Positions 43,125-50,994 of a stretch of DNA of 56,926 bases are shown piece after piece. How positions within the stretch are numbered: the first letter of the stretch is position 1; the number at the start of each line of letters is the position of its first letter. A program made the position numbers and the translations under genes. Under the pieces are notes generated by a model, which had not been told where the DNA came from, searched no databases, and worked only from the letters and a program-made list of their open reading frames with translations. Origin of the DNA: Clostridia bacterium (GTDB lineage: Bacteria; Bacillota; Clostridia; Oscillospirales; CAG-382); NCBI GenBank assembly GCA_017466805.1, contig JAFTTN010000057.1, positions 1-56,926 of the forward strand. The letters run 5' to 3'.

Positions 43125-44255
43125 CTAAATATGAGAAACGACGTATTCACGCGCCGCGTTATCCGACGCAATGATATCTTCAACGCTCGGGCGTTCGATA
43201 AAGCAAGCGTTTTCGGTTGCTTCGATAACGAGCTCGAACAATTTTGTAAAGCTGATTTTATTATCGAGGAACAGCGCAACGGCGATTTCGTTTGCACCGT
43301 TCATCGCGGCGGGAATATTTCCGCCCTTTATTATTGCCCTCCTCGCAAGTGCAAGCAACGGGAAGGTCTTTTCGTCGGGTTTTAGGAAGGTAAGCTCCTT
43401 GCCGAACAGATCGAGGCTTTCGGCGGGCGAGGGCTTACGATCGGGATAGGTTATTGCATATTGTATGCAGACGCGCATATCCGGCATACCGAGCTGGGCA
43501 ACTATTGCGTTATCCTCGAATTCGACAAGCGAATGAACTATACTTTGCGGATGGATAACGACCTCGACCATTTCGGGAGAAACGTCGAAGAGGTGCACGG
43601 CTTCGATAAGCTCCAAGCCTTTATTCATAAGGCTTGCGCTATCGACCGATATTTTTTTGCCCATATTCCAGCGCGGATGGCGGACAGCCATTTCGGGAGT
43701 TACGGTTTTTAAAAATTCGCTGTTTTTATTAAGAAAAGGGCCGCCCGAGCCTGTGAGCAAAATCTTCTTTATTGCCGCACCGCCCTGTATGCATTGGAAT
43801 ATCGCGGAATGCTCACTATCTACGGGGAGAAGCACGGCGTTGCCCTGCTTTACCGCATCGGTAACCAGCTTGCCGCCGGCAACGAGCGTTTCTTTATTGG
43901 CAAACGCGATACGTTTACCCTTGCTTGCCGCGGCGATAGTGGGCAAAAGCCCCTTCATACCGAGCACGGCGTTTACTATCGTTTGCGATTCATCCTCGCT
44001 CGCAATTTGCAAAACGCCTTCGTCGCCGCAAACGATTTCTATATCAAGGTCGCTTACCGCGAGCTTGAATTCTTTATATTTTTCCTCGCCGATACAGACA
44101 AGCTTCGGCATAAATTCACGGCATTGCGATTCGAGCAGAGAAATATTCGAATGTGCCGAAAGCGCAGTGACGCGAAGCCCAAGCTTGCGCGCCACGTCGA
44201 GTGTTTGTGTTCCTATCGAGCCGGTACTGCCCAACAGAGAAATAGATTTTTGCAT
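43125..44255 (-). CDS. dxr: 1-deoxy-D-xylulose-5-phosphate reductoisomerase (Dxr)
   Basis: A 376-residue NADPH-dependent enzyme that converts DXP to MEP, the first committed step of the MEP pathway and the target of fosmidomycin. The NADPH loop GSTGSIG is at 9-15. Catalytic-region blocks are VDSEHSAIFQC, MGKKISVDSASLMNKGLE and HPQSIVHSLVEFEDN. The ATG at 44255 gives the standard N-terminus; in-frame codons further upstream overlap the cdsA end. Confidence 0.96.
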   Translation of the reverse strand: MQKSISLLGSTGSIGTQTLDVARKLGLRVTALSAHSNISLLESQCREFMPKLVCIGEEKYKEFKLAVSDLDIEIVCGDEGVLQIASEDESQTIVNAVLGMKGLLPTIAAASKGKRIAFANKETLVAGGKLVTDAVKQGNAVLLPVDSEHSAIFQCIQGGAAIKKILLTGSGGPFLNKNSEFLKTVTPEMAVRHPRWNMGKKISVDSASLMNKGLELIEAVHLFDVSPEMVEVVIHPQSIVHSLVEFEDNAIVAQLGMPDMRVCIQYAITYPDRKPSPAESLDLFGKELTFLKPDEKTFPLLALARRAIIKGGNIPAAMNGANEIAVALFLDNKISFTKLFELVIEATENACFIERPSVEDIIASDNAAREYVVSHI

Positions 44256-44278
44256 AATATTACCCTTTTTCTGCCCGA

Positions 44279-45091
44279 TTAAAGCAGCCAAGCGAACGTA
44301 TCGATAGCAACGAGAATGAGTGCGGTCATTATAGACACAGGAATGATGCTGTCGAATCTATCGAGCACACCGCCGTGCCCGGGGAAAATTTTACCGTAAT
44401 CTTTAACTCCGAAGCGGCGCTTGATAACCGATGCGGAAAGATCGCCGAATTGGCTTACTACAGAAAGCGGAAGCGCCATAATGCCCCAAAGCGGAGTGCC
44501 GAACGCTATCCAATAGACCGCAACGCCCGCAAGAGTACCGAAAATGGTTCCGCCGATTGCGCCCGCAACCGTCTTTTTGGGTGAAATTTCGGGGCAGAGC
44601 TTTCTTTTGCCGAAAAGCATACCGCTGAAGTACGCCATCGTATCGGTCACCCAAGAAACGCAAAGCACCAAAGCCACCGACCACAAGCCGTAAAGCGAGC
44701 GGATTAACGAAAGCGAAGCGAAGCCTGCGGTTATATACAGCGCAAGCGCAAAAAACATAAGCAGGCGCTCGGGATCGATGCTTTTATGTGCCGCAACCGA
44801 CACGAAAAGAAAGCAAACGAGCGAAAACGGGACTGCCGCAAGGCAGAAGCCGATAATCAGAAGCGTATGGGGATAGCCGATTATGGGAATAAGCGCACAA
44901 AGGGTTGCGAAAAGTATCGAGGGGACAGAAATATAATACTTTTTAAGCAAGCCGCAGCAGGAAAGCATTTCGTAAACCGAAAAGCCGCAGATAAGCGCAA
45001 AAAGCGCACCCGCGCCCCACATACCGCCAAACACAAGCAGCGGTATAAGCAAAAGGAGTGCGACGACTGCTGTTATAATTCTCGTAACCAT
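44279..45091 (-). CDS. cdsA: phosphatidate cytidylyltransferase (CdsA)
   Basis: A 270-residue membrane enzyme with about eight helices, making CDP-diacylglycerol from phosphatidic acid and CTP. The family signature near the C-terminus is visible as SVIKRRFGVKDYGKIFPGHGGVLDRFDS, including the catalytic acidic pair in GGVLDRFDS. It is 3 bp after uppS, and the pair makes the two lipid carriers needed for membrane and cell-wall growth. Confidence 0.95.
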   Translation of the reverse strand: MVTRIITAVVALLLLIPLLVFGGMWGAGALFALICGFSVYEMLSCCGLLKKYYISVPSILFATLCALIPIIGYPHTLLIIGFCLAAVPFSLVCFLFVSVAAHKSIDPERLLMFFALALYITAGFASLSLIRSLYGLWSVALVLCVSWVTDTMAYFSGMLFGKRKLCPEISPKKTVAGAIGGTIFGTLAGVAVYWIAFGTPLWGIMALPLSVVSQFGDLSASVIKRRFGVKDYGKIFPGHGGVLDRFDSIIPVSIMTALILVAIDTFAWLL

Positions 45092-45094
45092 TTT

Positions 45095-45784
45095 TTACCT
45101 CCCGTAACGGCGCTCGCGCTTTGAGTAGGATTCGATAGCCTTTACAAGCTCTTTTTTATCGAAATCCGGCCACAAAACGTCGGTAAAATAATACTCGGCA
45201 TAAGCCGACTGCCAAAGCAAAAAGTTTGAAATACGGCATTCGCCGCTTGTGCGGATAACCAAATCGGGATCGGGTACACCCGCAGAATACAGGCTGTTTG
45301 AAATATCCTCGGCGGTAATTTCGGTTTTGCCTTCTTTTAAAAGCTTATTTACGGCGTGAACGATTTCCTGCCTGCCGCCATAGGAAAGACAGATGCAAAG
45401 TGTCATACCCGTGTTAACCGAAAGGCGTTCCTCGACACCGAGAAGCGCTTCGCGGTAGACCGGCTCGAAGCGGTCGAGATCGCCGAGCAGCTTAAGCTTT
45501 ACGTTACGCTTTACCATTTCGGGCTCGTATTTTACTATGCCGCGGCTCATAAGCTCCATAAGTGCCGAAACCTCTTCGGGAGAGCGGTTCCAATTTTCTG
45601 TGGAAAATGCGTACACGGTAAGGTATTCGATGCCCATATCGTTGCAGGCATCGGAAATGTCGACGAAGGTATCGAGCCCTGCCTTGTGACCCGCGCTTCG
45701 CGGCAGCATACGCTTTTTCGCCCATCTGCCGTTACCGTCCATTATTATTGCTATATGACGCGGTGCGGTAGCTTTTTCCGCCAT
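45095..45784 (-). CDS. uppS: isoprenyl transferase (undecaprenyl diphosphate synthase)
   Basis: A 229-residue cis-prenyltransferase that extends farnesyl diphosphate to undecaprenyl diphosphate, the lipid carrier for peptidoglycan. It has the catalytic IAIIMDGNGRWAKKR block with D16, YAFSTENWNR, and the C-terminal LVIRTSGECRISNFL and YAEYYFTDVLWPDF blocks. It directly precedes cdsA, and MEP-pathway genes that supply its substrate are in the same run. Confidence 0.96.
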   Translation of the reverse strand: MAEKATAPRHIAIIMDGNGRWAKKRMLPRSAGHKAGLDTFVDISDACNDMGIEYLTVYAFSTENWNRSPEEVSALMELMSRGIVKYEPEMVKRNVKLKLLGDLDRFEPVYREALLGVEERLSVNTGMTLCICLSYGGRQEIVHAVNKLLKEGKTEITAEDISNSLYSAGVPDPDLVIRTSGECRISNFLLWQSAYAEYYFTDVLWPDFDKKELVKAIESYSKRERRYGR

Positions 45785-45867
45785 AAATACCTCGCATAAT
45801 CAATAAAGTGTTTCCCGCCCGAAGAATAATCCTCGGGCGAGAATTGTAAACGTTTGATGAAACCTGA

Positions 45868-46419
45868 TTAGATTTCCATTATTTCCTTATCTTTTCTTGC
45901 TACGACGGAATCAACTTCCTTGATATACTTATCGGTAACGTCCTGAATGCTCTTTTCAGCAGCTTTCAAATCGTCTTCGGTAATTTCGGAGTTTTTCTTC
46001 ATTGCCTTTGCGGCGTCGTTTGCATCGCGGCGGATATTACGGATTGCAACCTTGCATTCCTCGCCCATTTTTGCAGTCTTTTTGGTGAGCTCTTTTCTGC
46101 GTTCCTCGGTAAGCGCAGGGAAAACGAGGCGAACGCACTTGCCATCGTTAGTAGGAGTAATGCCGACGTCGGACGCAAGGATTGCCTTTTCGATTTCCTT
46201 TACCATATTTGCTTCCCAAGGGGTGATAACGAGGGTTCTTGCATCGGACGCTTTGATAGTAGCAACGCCGTCAAGACCGGTGGGAGTGCCGTAATAGGGA
46301 ACGGTGATCTTATCGAGTACCTTTGCGCTGGCTCTGCCTACGCGAATGGTAGCGAAGTCCTCCTCGAGAACAGAGATAGACTTTTTCATTCTTTCTTCAA
46401 AGGGCTTTACGTTAAACAT
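45868..46419 (-). CDS. frr: ribosome recycling factor
   Basis: A 183-residue RRF that with EF-G splits post-termination ribosomes. Conserved blocks are IRVGRASAKVLDKITVPYYG, ITPTNDGKCVRLVFPALTEE and the terminal VDSVVARKDKEIMEI. It follows pyrH by 38 bp, as in most bacteria. An 83-bp gap with a GC-rich hairpin separates it from uppS. Confidence 0.97.
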   Translation of the reverse strand: MFNVKPFEERMKKSISVLEEDFATIRVGRASAKVLDKITVPYYGTPTGLDGVATIKASDARTLVITPWEANMVKEIEKAILASDVGITPTNDGKCVRLVFPALTEERRKELTKKTAKMGEECKVAIRNIRRDANDAAKAMKKNSEITEDDLKAAEKSIQDVTDKYIKEVDSVVARKDKEIMEI

Positions 46420-46457
46420 TTTGTTTACCTTCCTTTTTTGGTTGTATGTTTTTATTT

Positions 46458-47174
46458 TTATTCGTTATAAAGCAGAGTTCCTATGCTTTCGCCGCGTGCG
46501 GCAAGAATTATGTTTTCGGGGTCGGATAGCGGGAAGAGCACGGTTTTTATACCGTTTTCCGCGCCTATTGCGGCGGCGCTCGTATCGATAGCCTTTAGGC
46601 CGAGAGAAAGCATTTCGGAATAGCTGAGCTTATCGAACTTTTTGGCATCCTTGAACTTTGCGGGGTCTTTATCGTAAACACCGTCGACATTCTTTGCCGA
46701 AAGCACCGCATCGCACTTTAGCTCTGCCGCGCGGAGCATCATACCCGTATCGGTCGAGAAGAAGGGGTAGCCAACGCCGCAGGCGAGTATTACCACTTCG
46801 CCGTTTTCGAGATATTCGATAGCTTTATATTGCGCGTAGGTTTCGCAGAACTGCTGTATTTGCACGGCGCTCATAACGCGCGCCTTTACGCCTGTTTTAA
46901 TAATATAATCCTGCATTGCGATAGAGTTGATCAAGGTCGCGAGCATACCCATATGGTCGCCGCGAACACGGTCGACGGTTAAGCCGTTTTGCCTTGCACC
47001 GCGCCATATATTGCCCGCACCGATAACCACGCAGACCTGAGTGCCCTCTTTTACAAGGCGCGCAAGCTTTTCGGCAACCGACGAAAGCATATCGCCGTCA
47101 AGAATACGACCTCCCTCTCCTGAAAGTGCTTCTCCGCTTAATTTTACAAGAACGCGTTTGAATTGCTGTGCCAT
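46458..47174 (-). CDS. pyrH: uridylate kinase (UMP kinase)
   Basis: A 238-residue amino-acid-kinase-fold enzyme phosphorylating UMP to UDP, normally hexameric and regulated by GTP and UTP. Blocks: VLVKLSGEALSGEGG at the N-terminus, VVIGAGNIWRGA, the uridine-region DHMGMLATLINSIAMQD and FFSTDTGMMLRAAE. tsf and rpsB, often just upstream, are absent; an unrelated lipoprotein gene is there instead, 18 bp away. Confidence 0.96.
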   Translation of the reverse strand: MAQQFKRVLVKLSGEALSGEGGRILDGDMLSSVAEKLARLVKEGTQVCVVIGAGNIWRGARQNGLTVDRVRGDHMGMLATLINSIAMQDYIIKTGVKARVMSAVQIQQFCETYAQYKAIEYLENGEVVILACGVGYPFFSTDTGMMLRAAELKCDAVLSAKNVDGVYDKDPAKFKDAKKFDKLSYSEMLSLGLKAIDTSAAAIGAENGIKTVLFPLSDPENIILAARGESIGTLLYNE

Positions 47175-47192
47175 TTTAAAATTCCTCGCTTT

Positions 47193-48464
47193 TTATTGGT
47201 AATAAAACACACGGTATAGCGGTGGCAGTTGATCGGTTATGCCGCAGGCGTATGCCGTTACGGGTGACATTTCCGAAAAGGTTAGGCTTTCGGAAACCAT
47301 TATATCGTTGGGAAAATACCTACGGTAGAGCGCTTCGGTGTATTCATCGCAAATTCCTTCGCCGTAGTTATACGCACCGAGCAGTGAAAGCAACGACACG
47401 CAGATTTCGGTCTCCTTTGATTCCTTGTTAATCATCACGCGTTCACCGTAATATATCTCGGTTTCGTTAGTGCCCTTATACGCCGCGAAGCTGGTTTTTA
47501 TATCCTTATCGATACAAACCGCAACGACGTAATTATCGTAAGCGGTTATATCCAAATTCGATTCGGCAAAGTTTTGCAGCGTTCCGAATCCGGTTTCGGC
47601 AAAGACTATATCGAAATCGAGAGGACGGTGGCCGATTATTCCCGCATGGTCGAAATAAAGGTTTTCGTAGCTTATATTAACCTCGTTTCCGTAACGCTCG
47701 GATTGCTCGGAGATATAATTCAATGCCGGTTCGAGCTTTTTGTGGAATTCCTTTTCCTCGTCGGCGGTAATTTCGCTTTCTTTATCCGAAACGAAAAGCT
47801 GTATCACCAGAATATTGCCCGAAAACTCCATAAACGAGCCGAGCGACGAACCCGGGAATTTTTGTGTGAATTCCTCCTCGGTCTTGGGGTTCAGCAGAAA
47901 TATACCCTTTTGCAAGAGCCATTTCCCTTCCTCGAGCACCGCTGTAAATTCAATCTTTTTGCCGTCTGCCGCGAGCGCGGTAAAATGCTTTAAAGTTTCG
48001 CTGCCGCCGTTCAGTTCGATACTGTTTACGTCGACGTAGCCGTTATAATGGCTTCCGATATGGTTAAAAACATTGGTTCTGCCGTCGATATTCTTTACAG
48101 CGGGCAGGCTTTCGTTCGGATATGACAGAAAGGCTTGAATACTGCCACCCGATTGGGTATAGGTATTTTCAAGCGCCGAAAGAAGCTTTGAATAATCGGC
48201 GTATTCGTTAAACGAAATAACCGGCGAATATTCGGTTACCTTTTTACTGCAAAGCGAATTATTTACAAACATATCGGTAATTTGCCTATCGCGCTCGATA
48301 AGCGATTTCGCCGTATCGAGCCCGAATTCGTTCGTTTGCGAAATTTCCTCGGGCAAAGAGGATTCATCGTTTTCGTTCTTGCAGGCAAAAAGCGAAAGCA
48401 TAAAAGCAAGCGAAAGCAATATTAATATTGATTTTTTGATTAAGTCGGTTTTCATATATTTCAT
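47193..48464 (-). CDS. lipoprotein resembling a metallopeptidase that has lost its zinc motif
   Basis: A 423-residue lipoprotein with a MLSLFAC lipobox (C28). The C-terminal part looks like a secreted metallopeptidase fold. The stretch VSLLSLLGAYNY (from residue 356) stands where an HExxHxxGA-type motif would be expected, and the following YFPNDIM (383-389) and MSPVTAYACG segments are like those after that motif in related clostridial proteins as I recall them. Both histidines and the glutamate would be replaced here, so it is probably not an active protease. This is inference from pattern only. It is the first gene upstream of pyrH, with a strong promoter only a few bases before the ATG. Confidence 0.6.
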   Translation of the reverse strand: MKYMKTDLIKKSILILLSLAFMLSLFACKNENDESSLPEEISQTNEFGLDTAKSLIERDRQITDMFVNNSLCSKKVTEYSPVISFNEYADYSKLLSALENTYTQSGGSIQAFLSYPNESLPAVKNIDGRTNVFNHIGSHYNGYVDVNSIELNGGSETLKHFTALAADGKKIEFTAVLEEGKWLLQKGIFLLNPKTEEEFTQKFPGSSLGSFMEFSGNILVIQLFVSDKESEITADEEKEFHKKLEPALNYISEQSERYGNEVNISYENLYFDHAGIIGHRPLDFDIVFAETGFGTLQNFAESNLDITAYDNYVVAVCIDKDIKTSFAAYKGTNETEIYYGERVMINKESKETEICVSLLSLLGAYNYGEGICDEYTEALYRRYFPNDIMVSESLTFSEMSPVTAYACGITDQLPPLYRVFYYQ

Positions 48465-48473
48465 ATCATTATG

Positions 48474-48502
48474 ATTATACCAAACAAAACACGCAATATC
48501 AA
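48474..48502 (-). promoter_or_regulatory. strong sigma-A promoter heading the lipoprotein-pyrH-frr run
   Basis: On the minus strand, TTGATA (48497-48502), 17-bp spacer, TATAAT (48474-48479). The predicted start of transcription is near 48467, only about 3 nt before the first ATG (48464) and 12 nt before a second one (48455), with no ribosome binding site in between. Confidence 0.75.
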
Positions 48503-48514
48503 TAGAAAATTGTT

Positions 48515-49120
48515 CTAAAATATAATATTCTCGCGAACGGTACGCTTTAATTTTACTTTGTCGCCGAAAAACGCGGCAACGTAGGAGGGATTAAGATAAT
48601 CGTTACCCGCGGCGTTAAGCTCGACGCGCAAAACCGCGAGATTATTTTCGACGGTAACCGATATAAATTTCGTCATAGGTGAAATATCGACCTGCTTTTC
48701 TCCGCTTTTACCGCGTTTGGTAACGACCATCGCGCCATCGAACGCTTTTTCGATTGCCTGCGAGGAAAGCTCGGTTTCGAGCTCCAAACGCCAAACGGCA
48801 CGCTTGGTATGAAGCTTACCAACAGCGATTTCCGCCTTTATGATTTCCATTTCGGGAAAAGACGCTTTTCTGAGTTTTTCGGTAATTTCGGCTTCGGGAA
48901 CATCCTCGGTCAAGCGGAAATCGAAAAGCTCGCGTTCGCCCTCCTGATAAATAGAAAGCGGAAGCGCGATATTCAATCTCGGGTGGGGGTTAAAGCCCTC
49001 GCTGAAGGAAATGGGAAGTCCGCTTCTTACAAGCATTCTGTGTATTGCGCGCTGAAGGTCGAGATGCGATATGTATTTAAGCTTTCCCAGCTTTGTAAAG
49101 GTTACGCGTATATCAGCCAT
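48515..49120 (-). CDS. radical-SAM-associated DUF2344 protein (TIGR03936-like)
   Basis: A 201-residue protein beginning MADIRVTFTKLGKLKYISHL, with the recurring DLQRAIHRMLVRSGLPISFSEGFNPHP block. Such proteins are encoded next to, or fused to, the B12-domain radical SAM protein found here just upstream; the pair's role is not established. The ATG at 49120 has GGAGG upstream and overlaps the radical SAM gene by 8 bp. Confidence 0.9.
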   Translation of the reverse strand: MADIRVTFTKLGKLKYISHLDLQRAIHRMLVRSGLPISFSEGFNPHPRLNIALPLSIYQEGERELFDFRLTEDVPEAEITEKLRKASFPEMEIIKAEIAVGKLHTKRAVWRLELETELSSQAIEKAFDGAMVVTKRGKSGEKQVDISPMTKFISVTVENNLAVLRVELNAAGNDYLNPSYVAAFFGDKVKLKRTVRENIIF

Positions 49121-50978
49121 TTTCGTTACCTCCGTCACACACGCATTTGCCGTTACAGAGCGTGCTTGCTCCGCAGCCCGAGCATTTGGTACGGCAATCG
49201 GGCGTGGTTTCCGCCTTGCGAGATCTTGCCTGCTCGAGCTTCATAAACTTTTTGGTTACGCCGATATCGATAAAATCCCAAGGCAGAATTTCATCAAGCC
49301 CAAAGCTTCTGTTCGCATAGAATGCAGGATCGATACCGCAATCGTCAAACAGCTTTATCCATCTGTCGTAGCTGAAATATTCATCCCAGCCGTCGAGCAT
49401 CATATTGCGGTTATACGCCTCGAGCAGAGCTTTGCAAAGCCTTCTGTCGCCGCGTGCAAACACCGCCTCGATGCGTGAAACGCGTGCGTCGTGATATTTA
49501 TATGATATCTTTTTGGTTTTTATTTCGCCCTTCAAAAGCTGTTGCTTACGCTCAAGCTCCTCTAAGCTGTCCTGCGCTTCCCATTGGAACGGAGTAAAGG
49601 GCTTGGGCACGAAGCAGGAAACGCTTACCGTTACGTTCACACCCTTGCCGAACCCGTTGCGTTTTTTGGAGTAATAGGTATCGACGATATTTTGCGAAAG
49701 TGCGGCGATGCCCTTTATATCCTCATCGGTTTCGGTGGGAAGACCGTTCATAAAATACAGCTTTAGGCTGTTTCTGCCGCCGTCGAACGCCTTTTCGCAG
49801 GCAGAAATAATTTCTTCCTCGGTTATGTTTTTGTTGATTACGTCACGCAGTCTTTGCGTGCCCGCCTCCGGCGCGAAGGTAAGACCGCTTTTACGCACCG
49901 AGGACACCTTTTCCAAAAGTTCCTCATAGAAATTATCGATTCGCATCGAGGGGAGCGAAAGATTAACGTTCTTCGCGTTGGTCCAGGGAAGAAGGCTATC
50001 GATAAGCTCGCGCAGGTGAGTATAGTCGCTTATAGAAAGCGAGGTGAGCGAGATTTCGGAATATCCGGTATGGTCGATAGCGATTTTTGCGTTTTCGTTA
50101 AGCACCTCGGGGGATTTTTCGCGGTAGGGGCGGTATATCATACCCGCCTGACAAAAGCGACAGCCGCGGATACAGCCGCGGAACACCTCGAGCATTACCC
50201 TATCGTGCACCGTTTCAAGAAAGGGAACCGAGCATTTGCAGGGGAAATAGACCTCGTCGAGATTTTCGATTATGCGTTTTTTTACGCTTGTCGGCACGCC
50301 CTCTTTATTGGGGGTGAAGGATTTAATGGTGCCGTTTTCGTTATATTCAACGGTGTAAAGCGAGGGAACGTAAAAGCCCTCGAGCAGCGAAGCGCGGTAA
50401 AGAGTTTCTTCCCTGCTTACGCCGTTCTTTTTGCATTCTCTTATAAGTGCGGCAAGCTCGAGCAACGCCTCCTCACCTTCGCCTATCGAGAATATATCAA
50501 TAAAATCGGCAATAGGCTCGGGGTTATAGGCGCAGGGGCCGCCCGCAATAATTATCGGATCGGATTCGCCTCTTTCGCTCGAAAGCAGAGGAATGCCGCC
50601 GAGTCCGAGCATTGCGACGACGTTGGTATAGCAAAGCTCATATTGAAGCGTGAATGCAACGATATCGAAAACGTTGAGCGGATCGCCGCTTTCGAGCGCA
50701 TACAGCGGATAGCCGTGCTTAATAAGCTGCTCTCGCATATCCGGCCAAGGCATATAGCAGCGCTCGCAGCTGATATAACCGGTATTATTAAAGCAGCCGG
50801 TTAATATTTTTATACCAAGGTTCGACATACCTATTTCGTAGGTATCCGGGAAGCAGAAGCAGGCGCGCAGCTCTGCGGATTCGGGGTTAGGTATTTCCGA
50901 GCCGTATTCGCCGCCGACGTATCTGCCCGGCTTTTCCACCTGTTCGAGCAGGGGTGCGTATTTTTCGTAATTTATCAC
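49113..50978 (-). CDS. B12-binding-domain radical SAM protein (TIGR03960-like)
   Basis: A 621-residue protein with an N-terminal cobalamin-binding-like domain (CFPDTYEIGMSNLGIKIL) and a radical SAM core whose 4Fe-4S cysteines are in RGCIRGCRFCQAG near residue 270. The C-terminus holds a further cysteine cluster (CRTKCSGCGASTLCNGKCVC), which may bind an extra cluster or zinc. The family often sits beside ribonuclease E/G and ribosomal protein L21 genes, suggesting RNA or protein modification, but those neighbours are absent here. Function unknown. Confidence 0.9.
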   Translation of the reverse strand: MINYEKYAPLLEQVEKPGRYVGGEYGSEIPNPESAELRACFCFPDTYEIGMSNLGIKILTGCFNNTGYISCERCYMPWPDMREQLIKHGYPLYALESGDPLNVFDIVAFTLQYELCYTNVVAMLGLGGIPLLSSERGESDPIIIAGGPCAYNPEPIADFIDIFSIGEGEEALLELAALIRECKKNGVSREETLYRASLLEGFYVPSLYTVEYNENGTIKSFTPNKEGVPTSVKKRIIENLDEVYFPCKCSVPFLETVHDRVMLEVFRGCIRGCRFCQAGMIYRPYREKSPEVLNENAKIAIDHTGYSEISLTSLSISDYTHLRELIDSLLPWTNAKNVNLSLPSMRIDNFYEELLEKVSSVRKSGLTFAPEAGTQRLRDVINKNITEEEIISACEKAFDGGRNSLKLYFMNGLPTETDEDIKGIAALSQNIVDTYYSKKRNGFGKGVNVTVSVSCFVPKPFTPFQWEAQDSLEELERKQQLLKGEIKTKKISYKYHDARVSRIEAVFARGDRRLCKALLEAYNRNMMLDGWDEYFSYDRWIKLFDDCGIDPAFYANRSFGLDEILPWDFIDIGVTKKFMKLEQARSRKAETTPDCRTKCSGCGASTLCNGKCVCDGGNENG

Positions 50979-50994
50979 TTTTATATTTCTCCGA

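Noticed and set aside
45814-45841. GC-rich hairpin between frr and uppS as a terminator
   Set aside because: The CGCCCGA/TCGGGCG stem is clear but no U-run follows on the minus strand; perhaps a processing or stability element, not enough to call.
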